Shown one piece after another: positions 25,542 through 34,041 of a stretch of 48,805 nt of DNA (its first letter is position 1; each line of letters opens with the position of its first letter). The notes under the pieces were generated by a model, which was not told the origin of the DNA, searched no databases, and saw nothing but the letters and a program-made list of their open reading frames with translations. The stretch is from an uncultured Alistipes sp. (lineage in GTDB: Bacteria; Bacteroidota; Bacteroidia; Bacteroidales; Rikenellaceae): contig CAUHCL010000005.1 of assembly GCA_959604655.1 (NCBI GenBank), positions 1-48,805 on the forward strand, in the 5' to 3' direction. The position numbers and the translations under genes were made by a program.

Positions 25542-26161
25542 AGATAATATGTATGGCCCGCAACTATGCCGCCCACGCGGCCGAGTTGCACGACGGCGGC
25601 AGCGTGCCGCGCGAACCCGTATTCTTTTTGAAACCCGATACGGCGCTGCTGCGCAACAATGATCCGTTTTATGTGCCCTCGTTTTCGGACGAGGTGCATT
25701 ACGAATGCGAGTTGGTGGTGAGGATCAACCGTCTGGCGAAGTGCATCGACCGACGTTTCGCCCACCGATGTTACGACGAGGTGGGGCTCGGCATCGACTT
25801 CACGGCGCGCGACCGTCAGCGCGAGGCAATAGCGAACGGATTGCCGTGGGAGCTGTGCAAGGGATTCGACCACTCGGCGGCCCTATCGCCCGAGTTCGTA
25901 CCGCTGGCGGAGCTGGGCGGCGACGTGCAGCGGCTGGAGTTCGAGATGGAGCTGAACGGCGAGGTGCGCCAGCGCGGCCGCACGGAAGAGATGGTCTTCA
26001 CGGTGGACGAGATCATAAGTTACGTGTCGCGGTTCATGACTCTGCGCATAGGCGATATGATCTTCACGGGAACCCCCGTCGGTGTGGGGCCCGTCGTGCG
26101 CGGCGACAATATCCGTGCGCGGCTGGGCGGGCGGACGCTGCTGGATTTCGATATAATGTAA
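25538..26161 (+). CDS. Fumarylacetoacetate hydrolase (FAH) family protein
   Basis: A 207-residue FAH-fold protein. It shows the family's N-terminal ICMARNYAAHAAEL, the metal-binding Glu pair in HYECELVV, GIDFTARDRQ, and the late MIFTGTPVGVGPV segment. Related enzymes include acylpyruvases and oxaloacetate decarboxylases or tautomerases acting on beta-keto acids with Mg2+. The substrate is not assignable. It is translationally coupled to lpxB, an association that looks organisational rather than metabolic. Confidence 0.86.
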   Translation: MKIICMARNYAAHAAELHDGGSVPREPVFFLKPDTALLRNNDPFYVPSFSDEVHYECELVVRINRLAKCIDRRFAHRCYDEVGLGIDFTARDRQREAIANGLPWELCKGFDHSAALSPEFVPLAELGGDVQRLEFEMELNGEVRQRGRTEEMVFTVDEIISYVSRFMTLRIGDMIFTGTPVGVGPVVRGDNIRARLGGRTLLDFDIM

Positions 26162-26212
26162 TTACATATTTCGGTCGCTGCGCTCCGAATACGTGGATCG
26201 AAATAATTAAAA

Positions 26213-26306
26213 TGCGACTCTTTAGAGTCGCGCGGGCCGCAGCCTCCCCTCGCGGAGGCCCGCTATTCGCGTTCGCTCATCGAGCGGTCTCCGCAGGCTG
26301 CGGCAC
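26213..26306 (+). repeat. Family B palindromic intergenic repeat, copy 1
   Basis: A small hairpin GCGACTC/GAGTCGC followed by a larger stem built on GCCGCAGCCT and AGGCTGCGGC. Other copies are at 36569, 39367 (inverted) and a decayed one near 48590. Compared with the 36569 copy, both strands of two stems change together. It fills the gap between the FAH gene and maf. Confidence 0.75.
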
Positions 26307-26323
26307 CATAATATATATAAATT

Positions 26324-26920
26324 ATGCTGTTACACGAAAAACTCAAACATTGGCGCCTTATTCTGGCGTCGCAGTCGCCGCGCCGCAGACAGCTGCTGTC
26401 GGACGCTGGGCTGGAATATACGCTTGCCGCGCGTTTCGAGTGCGAGGAAATCTATCCCGCCGATCTGCCTGCCGCCGAGGTGGCGGAGTATCTGTCGCGT
26501 CTGAAAAGCGAGGCATATCCCGAGGCGTTGGGCGGGCGCGACATTCTGCTGACGGCCGACACGGTGGTCGTGGCGGGTGGCGCGGTACTGGGCAAACCTG
26601 CCGACCGCGATGCTGCGGTGGAGATGCTGCACGAGCTGTCGGGGTGCGACCACGAGGTGATAACGGGTGTGACGTTGCGCGGTGCCGAGCGCATGCGCAG
26701 CTTCTCGGCCCGTTCGAAGGTCCGTTTCCGCCGACTCTCGGACGAGGAGATAGCGTATTACGTCGACAACTATCGCCCGATGGACAAGGCGGGCAGCTAC
26801 GGCATACAGGAGTGGATAGGCTATGTCGGCATAGAGGGCATCGAAGGGTCGTTCTACAACGTGATGGGGTTGCCCGTGCAGAGGGTCTATTGCGAGCTGG
26901 ACGCCTTCGTGCGTGAGTAG
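26324..26920 (+). CDS. maf: Maf-family nucleotide pyrophosphatase
   Basis: House-cleaning pyrophosphatase that hydrolyses non-canonical or modified nucleoside triphosphates (dTTP/UTP or modified bases, by subfamily). The 198-residue protein begins with RLILASQSPRRRQLL (about 11-25), with LTADTVVV, the GKP motif, and the C-terminal YGIQEW and EGSFYNVMGLPV. YhdE-type specificity is likely but not shown. Ends at a strong terminator. Confidence 0.92.
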   Translation: MLLHEKLKHWRLILASQSPRRRQLLSDAGLEYTLAARFECEEIYPADLPAAEVAEYLSRLKSEAYPEALGGRDILLTADTVVVAGGAVLGKPADRDAAVEMLHELSGCDHEVITGVTLRGAERMRSFSARSKVRFRRLSDEEIAYYVDNYRPMDKAGSYGIQEWIGYVGIEGIEGSFYNVMGLPVQRVYCELDAFVRE

Positions 26921-26929
26921 CAGACACGG

Positions 26930-26971
26930 ATGCGGGCCGCTGACCTCGGAAAGTCGGCGGCCCGCATTTTT
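26930..26971 (+). terminator. Terminator after maf
   Basis: 11-bp stem ATGCGGGCCGC (26930-26940) / GCGGCCCGCAT (26957-26967) with a further TGAC/GTC pairing inside, then TTTTT. It separates maf from the convergent antiporter gene. Confidence 0.88.
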
Positions 26972-26982
26972 CATGTCGGTCC

Positions 26983-27969
26983 CTACACCGTAAGGAATGT
27001 TACGTAGCATGCGACCGTTATTATGGCGCACAGGGCCTTGCCCCATGTGGTGCGGCAGCGCAGCATGACGATGGTGGCGAGGGTGGCCGCGACGCCGAAC
27101 AGCGTCAGGTTGACGACCTTGCCGTCGGAGAAGTCGTAGACGCCCGAGCCTGCGTAGATCAGATCGGCCAGAGCCAGGATGAAGAAATTGAACACGTTGC
27201 TGCCCGCTATGTTGCCGAAGGCTATGTCGAAGTTGTGCATGCGGAACAGCGATATGGTGGAGGTGACCTCGGGCAGCGAGGTGGCTATGCCGAGGAACAG
27301 CGCGCCCGCCAGTCCCGATCCGAGGTTGTAGGTGGCGGCTATGTCGTCGGTGATGTAGGTCAGCACGATGCTCGCCGCGATGATCCCCAGGCTGGCCAGA
27401 GTGAAGCGCAGCACTATGCTGCGCAGCGGCAGGTCGGCGCCGTGTTCGTCGTCGTGCGCCTCGGCCGACGGGACGGCTCCGTTGTCGGCCGCGAGGTAGC
27501 GTATCGACATGGCGTAGAACGCTATGACCAGCAGCGAGGTGACGCTTACGTAGAGCCACGGGAAATCGCTGTTGCCCAGTATGATGTCGGTCGAGATCCA
27601 GCCCCGCATGTTGGCGGCCACGGCGCAGTACATCAGAAGCAGGAACACGACCACGTAGGTGTGGCTGCGCGAGAGTCGGGCCGCGGCGAACCGACGCAGG
27701 AAAAAGAGTATGACGACGGCCAGCATACCCGAATTGAAAAGGTTGCTGCCCAGAATGTTGCCTATGCAGAGGCTCGGACTGTCGAGAAGCACCGTGGCAG
27801 AGATGCTGGTGAAGAGTTCGGGCAGCGAGGTGACGGCCGACAGCAGCACTCCACCGAGGAATGCCCCCGAGAGGCGGGTGGTGCGGTCGATCATGTCGAT
27901 GTAGCGCGAAGCGGCGATCGAGAACCAGACGACGGCCGCGACGGTGAGGATGTAGTACAAAAATATCAT
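26983..27969 (-). CDS. CaCA-family Na+/Ca2+ (cation) antiporter
   Basis: A 328-residue inner-membrane exchanger with about ten helices and the two inverted alpha repeats of the family: LGGVLLSAVTSLPELFTS with GNILGSNLFN in the first half, and LFLGIATSLPEVTST with GNIAGSNVFN in the second. The Glu in each TSLPE motif forms the ion site. Resembles YrbG; the exchanged ions are inferred. It starts 40 bp after rodA ends on the same strand, so it may be the last gene of the elongasome operon. Confidence 0.9.
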   Translation of the reverse strand: MIFLYYILTVAAVVWFSIAASRYIDMIDRTTRLSGAFLGGVLLSAVTSLPELFTSISATVLLDSPSLCIGNILGSNLFNSGMLAVVILFFLRRFAAARLSRSHTYVVVFLLLMYCAVAANMRGWISTDIILGNSDFPWLYVSVTSLLVIAFYAMSIRYLAADNGAVPSAEAHDDEHGADLPLRSIVLRFTLASLGIIAASIVLTYITDDIAATYNLGSGLAGALFLGIATSLPEVTSTISLFRMHNFDIAFGNIAGSNVFNFFILALADLIYAGSGVYDFSDGKVVNLTLFGVAATLATIVMLRCRTTWGKALCAIITVACYVTFLTV

Positions 27970-28009
27970 AATAAAACTGAAGTTGTTCGTTTCTCCCGGC
28001 TGTGCGCGT

Positions 28010-29473
28010 CTACCATTCCGAAAGGCCCTTGCGGGGCGAGGCGTCGAGACGTATGGCTATGAACACCAGTATGGTGAAGGCCACCAGCGACGATCCTCCG
28101 TAACTCATGAACGGCAGCGGGATGCCCATCACGGGCATGAGACCTATGGTCATGCCGACGTTCACCAGCACGTGGAACAGCAGTATGGAGGCCACGCAGT
28201 AGCTGTAAATGCGGCTGAACGGCTCCTGCTGGCGTTCGCCTATCTTCATCAGGCGCAGTATGAGCGCGCAGAGCAGTCCCAGCACCACCGCCGCGCCGAC
28301 GAAGCCCCATTCCTCGCCCACGGTGCAGAATATGAAGTCGGTGTGCTTTTCGGGCACGAAGTTGTACTTTATCTGCGTGCCCTGCATGAATCCCTTGCCC
28401 AGCAGTCCGCCCGAACCGATGGCTATCTTCGACTGGTTGACGTTGTAGTCGGCGCCGCTCGGGTCGCTAACTATGCCGAGGAAGCTGAGTATGCGCTCGC
28501 GCTGGTGGGGTTTGAGTATCGACTCGAAGATCACGTCGGCGGTGGGCACGAAGATCATGGAGCCGACGAAGAGGGCCAGCGTGAGGAATATCGGCGCCAG
28601 ATTCTTCTTTACGGCCAGCAGCGCGGCGACGGCCACGGCGGCTATCATCACGACGAGCATGCAGGTGTAGGCGCTCAAGGCTCCGTCCCACAGCAGCAGC
28701 GACAGGATGTAGAGCGCGAGCGTGGCCAGTCCGACGCTCGCCAGAAATACGATGTGCGCGCGCCAGGCGCCTATCATCATGGCGTCGGAGAGGGTGAAGA
28801 TGAGCACCAGCAGCGAGAGCAGGAACAGCGGCGTGAAGAGGAACGACGAGATGAACAGCGCCGCCACGATGAGAATCGGTATGCAGAGCCATTTGTTCAG
28901 ACCCTCGCGGTAGAGCACGAACAGGAACGAACAGAGCACCACGCCCGAGCCCGTGTCGTTCTGCAACACGATGATGGCCAGAGGCAGCATGATGATGAGT
29001 CCCACGCGGAACAGATCGCCGATGCGCTTGATGGAGAACGAGTAGTTGCTCATGATGCGCGCCACGGCCAGCGCGGTGGCTATCTTGGCGAACTCCACGG
29101 GCTGTATCCTCACCGATTCGCTGAATTTGTACCACGCCTTGGCGCCGTTGACCACGGGGGCGATCTTCTCGGGCAGCACCAGGGTTCCCGCTATGAGCAG
29201 TATGCCCGCGGCGTAGGCGTAGTAGGCGTACATGTGGTAGTAGCGCGAGTCGAGCAGCAGGATGATGAGCGCTGCGCCGAACGCCGCGCCGATCCATATG
29301 GCCTGCTTCATGTAGAAGTGCTTGAACGAGAACAGTTCCTCTATGCTGTCGTCGTACGACGCCGAGGTGATGCAGACCATGCCCGCCGCCACGAGCAGCA
29401 GGTAGAGTATGATCGCTATGCGGTCGACGCCCTCGAAAAGCGGCATCTGTGCGTTGTTACCTCTGTTTGGCAT
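28010..29473 (-). CDS. rodA: Elongasome glycosyltransferase RodA (SEDS)
   Basis: SEDS-family peptidoglycan polymerase that works with PBP2 in cell elongation. The 487-residue protein has about ten or more helices and SEDS features: the ESVRIQPVEFAKIATAL segment, FRVGLIIMLPLAIIVLQNDTGSGVV with the catalytic Asp, and the C-terminal GIPLPFMSYGGSSLV. It is longer than E. coli RodA (370), with extra hydrophobic segments in the middle, as in Bacteroidota. It overlaps mrdA by 17 bp. Confidence 0.94.
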   Translation of the reverse strand: MPNRGNNAQMPLFEGVDRIAIILYLLLVAAGMVCITSASYDDSIEELFSFKHFYMKQAIWIGAAFGAALIILLLDSRYYHMYAYYAYAAGILLIAGTLVLPEKIAPVVNGAKAWYKFSESVRIQPVEFAKIATALAVARIMSNYSFSIKRIGDLFRVGLIIMLPLAIIVLQNDTGSGVVLCSFLFVLYREGLNKWLCIPILIVAALFISSFLFTPLFLLSLLVLIFTLSDAMMIGAWRAHIVFLASVGLATLALYILSLLLWDGALSAYTCMLVVMIAAVAVAALLAVKKNLAPIFLTLALFVGSMIFVPTADVIFESILKPHQRERILSFLGIVSDPSGADYNVNQSKIAIGSGGLLGKGFMQGTQIKYNFVPEKHTDFIFCTVGEEWGFVGAAVVLGLLCALILRLMKIGERQQEPFSRIYSYCVASILLFHVLVNVGMTIGLMPVMGIPLPFMSYGGSSLVAFTILVFIAIRLDASPRKGLSEW

Positions 29474-31295
29474 AGTAGGGATAGTATATTTGCATGTTCT
29501 TCACGTCCTGCACCATCTGCGGCCGCGTGATAGTGTCGGTGAGGTAAAATTCCTCCAGAAGGCTGGCGATGGGCAGCGCCGCCGCCGCGCCGAAACCGCC
29601 GTTCTCCACGTAGACCGATATGGCTATGCGCGGATTGTCCTTCGGGGCGAACGACAGGAACGTGGAGTGGTCCTTTCCGTGAGGGTTCTGGGCCGTGCCC
29701 GTCTTGCCGCACACGTCGAGTCCGGGCAGCATGGCTTTCGACGACGTGCCCGCGCCAGGGATGTTGACACCCTTCCACATGCCCTCGACGATGGGCTCGA
29801 AGTGGCGGGGATCGACGTTCGTGTAGTGCTTTTCGTAGAAACGGCTGTCGAGCGAGTCGCGCCCCTCGACGGCCTTTACGATGTGGGGTATGTAGTAGTA
29901 GCCGCGGTTGGCTATGGTGGCGGCGAGGTTGGCCATCTGCATGGGCGTGCATCCTAATTCACCCTGACCGATGGCGAGCGACAGCACCGTGAGTCCGTTC
30001 CACGAGTTGCGGTAGCGCTTGTCGTAGAGCTCACGCGTGGGCACCGTGCCCGGGCCCTCACCCAGGAAGTCGGAATCGAGCTTGCGGCCGAACCCGAAGC
30101 TGCGGACATATTCGCTCCACACTTCGAGTCCCTTCTTCACGCTGCCGTACTTGCGGTTCTCGATTATGTCGCGGAACACGTAGCAGAAATAGGCGTTGCA
30201 TGACTGCGCCACGGCGCTGCGCAGGTCGAGCGGCGAGGCGTGGGTGTGGCAGCCCTGGCTGATGCGTCCCACGTGGTAGCCGTCGTGGCAGGGGTGCGTG
30301 TCAGACGGGCGCAGGACGCCCTCCTGCATGCCGACGAGTCCCTGCACGAGCTTGAACGTCGACCCGGGAGGATACATGGCCTTCACGGCGCGGTTGAACA
30401 GCGGCTGCCGCTTGTTGTAGAGCATCGCCATGTAGTTGTTGCCTCGCTCGCGGCCCACCAGCTCGTCGGGATCGTAGGTGGGCGACGACGCCATCACCAA
30501 AATCTCACCCGTCGAGGGTTCTATGGCCACCACGGCGCCCACCTTGCCCTCCATGAGTTCCTCGGCGAAGGCTTGCAGACGGGCGTCGATGGTGCAGGTG
30601 AGCATGCGCCCCGGGGTGGGCAGCGAGTCGAACGCGCCGTTCATGTAGGAGCCCTTGATGGCTCCGTGGGTGTCGACTTCCAGTATCTTCACGCCGTCCT
30701 TGCCGCGCAGCTCCGACTCGTAGGCCGCCTCCACGCCGCTCATGCCTATGTAGTCGCCCGCCGAGTATTCGGGGTTGCGTTTGATGATGTCGGCATTCAC
30801 CTCGCCCACGTAGCCTAACAGGTTGCCACCTATCTTGCGCGGGTATTGGCGCACGGTGCGGTAGACGGTGTAGAAGCCCGGGAAGTTGCACTCCTCGAAG
30901 CGCAGCTTGACCTCCTTGGGCACGTAGTTGGCCACGAGCATCGGTGCGCGCGGACGCATGCGGGCGTTGCGCAGCGTAGTGATGAGCTTCTCTTTTGCGA
31001 TGCCCACGATGTTGCAGAAACGCACGGTGTCGAATCCCTGCTTGCCGATGTCGCGGTAGATGACCATCAGGTCGTAGCACTCCTTGCTCTGCACGAGGAA
31101 CTCGCCGTTGCGGTCGACCACCTCGCCGCGCGGGGCGTACTGCACCTCGTAACGCAGCACGTTGCCCGCCGCCAGCCGCTTGTATTTCGTGTCGATGAGC
31201 TGGATGTAGGCCACGCGGCACCCTATGATGCCGAAAACACCCAATACCACCCACTTGAGAATGGTACGGCGGATATGTGCGTCGTTGTCGGCCAT
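29457..31295 (-). CDS. mrdA: Penicillin-binding protein 2
   Basis: Class B PBP, the elongasome transpeptidase. The 612-residue protein has an N-terminal membrane anchor (about 12-32), a dimerisation/pedestal region, and the transpeptidase domain with the active-site SxxK as STFK (Ser312, Lys315) after MYPPG, SCN as the SxN motif, and KTGTAQNPHG as the KTG motif. All catalytic motifs are intact. It starts 3 bp after mreD ends. Confidence 0.95.
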   Translation of the reverse strand: MADNDAHIRRTILKWVVLGVFGIIGCRVAYIQLIDTKYKRLAAGNVLRYEVQYAPRGEVVDRNGEFLVQSKECYDLMVIYRDIGKQGFDTVRFCNIVGIAKEKLITTLRNARMRPRAPMLVANYVPKEVKLRFEECNFPGFYTVYRTVRQYPRKIGGNLLGYVGEVNADIIKRNPEYSAGDYIGMSGVEAAYESELRGKDGVKILEVDTHGAIKGSYMNGAFDSLPTPGRMLTCTIDARLQAFAEELMEGKVGAVVAIEPSTGEILVMASSPTYDPDELVGRERGNNYMAMLYNKRQPLFNRAVKAMYPPGSTFKLVQGLVGMQEGVLRPSDTHPCHDGYHVGRISQGCHTHASPLDLRSAVAQSCNAYFCYVFRDIIENRKYGSVKKGLEVWSEYVRSFGFGRKLDSDFLGEGPGTVPTRELYDKRYRNSWNGLTVLSLAIGQGELGCTPMQMANLAATIANRGYYYIPHIVKAVEGRDSLDSRFYEKHYTNVDPRHFEPIVEGMWKGVNIPGAGTSSKAMLPGLDVCGKTGTAQNPHGKDHSTFLSFAPKDNPRIAISVYVENGGFGAAAALPIASLLEEFYLTDTITRPQMVQDVKNMQIYYPYYAKQR

Positions 31296-31298
31296 GCG

Positions 31299-31814
31299 TT
31301 ACTTGTTGAGTATTTTTTCGATGAACAGTTTGATGAAGTACCAGATGAACACGGCGGCGGCTATGTCGCTCAGCGTCATGCGCAGCAGCGCGTGCGGCAG
31401 GTGGCGCAGCGAGAGCGATTCGAGCAGGAAGTAGATGGAGCTGTGGAGCACGATCATTCCCGTCATGTACCAAGCCAGGTGTTTCTGCGTGAGGCGGTAG
31501 AGCGCGGGCACAGCCTCGTCGGGCCCCGAGGCGCGGCCGCACGTGAGGTTCACCACTATCCCGCGCAGGAAGCCTGCGGCCGTGGCGGCTATGACGTTGA
31601 GCCCGCCCATGCCCGTCAGCACGTCGATGGTGAGTCCCATGGCGGCCGAGAGCAGCAGCACCCACACGGGTTTGGTGTCGAGCGGCAGCAGGATGATGAA
31701 GGCCGCGTATATCAGCGGGTGGAAATAGACGCTGAGGGTGATGTTGTCGATCAGGAATATCTGCAACAGCACCAGCGTTATGAAAACTCCCGCGTATGAC
31801 AGGTATTTTTGCAT
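31299..31814 (-). CDS. mreD: Rod shape-determining protein MreD
   Basis: Inner-membrane elongasome component, 171 residues from the ATG at 31814, with five or six helices (LYAAFIILLPL-type segments). The frame is open upstream to 31892, but those 26 residues are Arg-rich, overlap the mreC stop and do not look like membrane protein, so the later start is preferred. MreD sequences are poorly conserved; the call rests on hydrophobicity, size and position between mreC and mrdA. Confidence 0.88.
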   Translation of the reverse strand: MQKYLSYAGVFITLVLLQIFLIDNITLSVYFHPLIYAAFIILLPLDTKPVWVLLLSAAMGLTIDVLTGMGGLNVIAATAAGFLRGIVVNLTCGRASGPDEAVPALYRLTQKHLAWYMTGMIVLHSSIYFLLESLSLRHLPHALLRMTLSDIAAAVFIWYFIKLFIEKILNK

Positions 31815-31872
31815 AAGTTTCTCTCTGTTTTGTTCACGGCCGCAGCGTCTTGCGTCGCGCCGTCGTGGCGGC

Positions 31873-32745
31873 CTACTGTTGTCGGACCGCACTCTGCGGC
31901 GCCGCGCCGCCGCCGGCCGTCGACTCTTCGAGGTGCGACGCCTCGCCGTAGTCGAGATTCTCGATGAGGATCACGTTGCTTATACGGGTCGCGTCGGCCG
32001 CAAGACGGATCACCACGTCGTAGGCGGTCTGCGAGTCATTGAGCCTGAAACTCTCCACGCTGCCTATCTTCACCCCCTCGGGGAAGTAGTGGGAGAGTCC
32101 CGACGACACCACCTCGTCGCCTATCTCGATGTCGGCGTATTTCGACAGTTCGGTCATGTTCACCTTGTAGGGGCTGCCGCCGCTCCACGAGATCGATCCG
32201 AAATGGTCGTCACCCGCGATCTTGCCGCTGGTGCGGAAATCGATGTTGAGCATGGGCATCACCACCGAATAACGCTCCGAGCATCCGATCACGTATCCCA
32301 CCATCACTCCGTCGGGGGTGATTACGGCCATGTTCTCGGTCACGCCGTGGGACATTCCCCGATTGAGCGTTATGTAGTTGCGCTCGCGCGAGATGCTGTT
32401 GGACACCACGCGGGCCGTCGTGTAGCGGTATTGCGCCAGTTCCTCGATCCCGAGCTGCATCGAGTCGATGGCAGCGTCGGCGGCCTGTCCGCGGTAGACG
32501 GAAACCTGCATCTCCAGTTCGGCGATGCGCTCCGACAGAAGCTCGTTCTCGCGCCGCAGGGTGAAGTAGTGCTTCACGCCGAAAATGGCGCTCTGCACTC
32601 CGCCCGTCACCCGATTCGCATGCGAGAGGATCTTGGCCTGGGTGTAGTATGAGGAGTGCGCATAATAATTGAGTGCTATTGCCTCGATGACGATGAACAA
32701 TAGCACAACATATATTCTGCGTATGAATTCGATCAGCTTGTACAT
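31873..32745 (-). CDS. mreC: Rod shape-determining protein MreC
   Basis: Bitopic elongasome protein linking MreB to PBP2. The 290-residue protein has one membrane helix (about 10-28), a coiled coil with LRRENELLSERIAELEMQVS (about 65-90), and the beta-rich periplasmic domain with SRERNYITLNRGMSHGV and the EIGDEVVSSGLSHYFPEGVKIG segment. The last 20 residues are a Gly/Ala/Gln-rich tail. Confidence 0.93.
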   Translation of the reverse strand: MYKLIEFIRRIYVVLLFIVIEAIALNYYAHSSYYTQAKILSHANRVTGGVQSAIFGVKHYFTLRRENELLSERIAELEMQVSVYRGQAADAAIDSMQLGIEELAQYRYTTARVVSNSISRERNYITLNRGMSHGVTENMAVITPDGVMVGYVIGCSERYSVVMPMLNIDFRTSGKIAGDDHFGSISWSGGSPYKVNMTELSKYADIEIGDEVVSSGLSHYFPEGVKIGSVESFRLNDSQTAYDVVIRLAADATRISNVILIENLDYGEASHLEESTAGGGAAPQSAVRQQ

Positions 32746-32766
32746 TCCTAACCGTCATTGGCGACA

Positions 32767-32813
32767 ATCGCGGCGAGAGGTCCCGCCGCGATGTGCCCGT
32801 CTTGTGGGACGGG
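32767..32813 (-). promoter_or_regulatory. Tandem hairpins between mreB and mreC
   Basis: Two stems in the 74-bp gap: ATCGCGGCG (32767-32775) / CGCCGCGAT (32784-32792), and CCCGTC (32796-32801) / GACGGG (32808-32813). No T-run follows either on the minus strand. They could mark an RNA processing or partial-termination point that lets MreB exceed MreC; that role is inferred. Confidence 0.5.
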
Positions 32814-32819
32814 GCGTTG

Positions 32820-33839
32820 TTATCTCATCAGGAACGAGAATTTGTCGATGTTCTTCATCGCGATGCTGGTGCCTCGCGCCACGGCGCGCAGGGGATCCTC
32901 GGCGATGTGGAAAGGCAGGCCCGACTTGTCCGACAGACGCTTGTCGAGGCCCTTAATCAAGGCTCCGCCGCCCGCCAGATAGACGCCGTTCTTCACGATG
33001 TCGGCATACAGCTCGGGGGGCATGGTCTCCAGCACCTTCATAAGCGCGGCGTCCAACTTCACGAGCGACTTCTCCAGCGCGTAGGCTATCTCGTTGTAGC
33101 TCAGCGTGACCGTCTGCGGCAGCGCGGTGAGCATGTTGGGACCCGTTATCACGTAATCCTCGGGCTCATCCTCCAGCTCGGGAACGGCAGCGCCGATCGA
33201 GCATTTGATGGCCTCGGCCGTGCGTTCGCCGATGCGGATGTTATGTTGCTGGCGCACGTAGTTCTGTATGTCGGCCGTGAAGACGTCGCCCGCCACGTTT
33301 ATCGACTCCGAGCAGACGATGCCGCCCAGCGATATGCAGGCGATCTCCGAGGTGCCGCCGCCGATGTCGATCACCATGTTGCCTTCGGGGGCCTCCACGT
33401 CGAGCCCCGCACCCAGCGCGGCCGCCATGGGCTCGAAGATCATGTAGACGTCGCGTCCGCCCGCGTGCTCGGCCGAGTCGCGCACGGCGCGGATCTCCAC
33501 GTTGGTCGAACCCGAGGGGATGCAGATCACCATGCGCAGCGAGGGGGCGAACATGCTGCTCGACGTGCGCACTTTCTTGATAAGGCCGCGCAGCATGAGC
33601 TCCGTGGCGTTGAAGTCGGCGATCACGCCGTCCTTGAGCGGACGTATGGTCTTGATGGTGGGGTTGGTCTTCTCGTGCATCTGGCGGGCCTGCTGGCCTA
33701 TGGCCATCACCTTGCCCGTGTGTACGTCCAGAGCCACGATCGAGGGTTCGTCGACCACCACCTTGCCGTTATAGATAATCAACGTATTGGCCGTACCGAG
33801 GTCGATGGCCAATTCCTGCGTCAATGAAAAAAATCCCAT
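32820..33839 (-). CDS. mreB: Actin-like rod shape protein MreB
   Basis: Bacterial actin that forms membrane filaments and guides side-wall synthesis. The 339-residue protein has the phosphate-1 motif AIDLGTANTLIIY at the start, phosphate-2 DIGGGTSEIA, and the adenosine motif YLAGGGALIKGL. It heads the minus-strand operon mreB-mreC-mreD-mrdA-rodA, with AAGGAG just before the start. Confidence 0.97.
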   Translation of the reverse strand: MGFFSLTQELAIDLGTANTLIIYNGKVVVDEPSIVALDVHTGKVMAIGQQARQMHEKTNPTIKTIRPLKDGVIADFNATELMLRGLIKKVRTSSSMFAPSLRMVICIPSGSTNVEIRAVRDSAEHAGGRDVYMIFEPMAAALGAGLDVEAPEGNMVIDIGGGTSEIACISLGGIVCSESINVAGDVFTADIQNYVRQQHNIRIGERTAEAIKCSIGAAVPELEDEPEDYVITGPNMLTALPQTVTLSYNEIAYALEKSLVKLDAALMKVLETMPPELYADIVKNGVYLAGGGALIKGLDKRLSDKSGLPFHIAEDPLRAVARGTSIAMKNIDKFSFLMR

Positions 33840-33941
33840 ATTTAACTCCTTAACTAACTTCTTGTCCCGTTAAACGATTGATTGCGTGCCGTTAGGCTTC
33901 GCTAATGCGTATGCCCGCGCGCCGCATGGCGCACGACTGCA

Positions 33942-33949
33942 CAAAGGTA
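33942..33949 (-). promoter_or_regulatory. -7 box for the mre operon
   Basis: On the minus strand TACCTTTG matches TAnnTTTG, with CTTG 22 bp upstream as a possible -33 element. It would give a leader of about 95 nt before mreB. Confidence 0.55.
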
Positions 33950-34005
33950 GGAAAAAGATGGATAAGTTTTGCAAGAGCCTGCCCACTTTTTTCACGGAAA
34001 ATTAT

Positions 34006-34013
34006 TACTTTTG
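34006..34013 (+). promoter_or_regulatory. -7 box for gpsA
   Basis: TACTTTTG fits TAnnTTTG, 28 bp before the ATG, in the region divergent from mreB. The -33 region is T-rich but not exact. Confidence 0.5.
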
Positions 34014-34041
34014 TCGGCGTTAACATCAACTGTTCTCTCGC

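Noticed and set aside
27983..29530. 515-codon plus-strand frame opposite rodA
   Set aside because: Gln/Glu/His-rich antisense of a membrane protein; a typical complement of hydrophobic codons.
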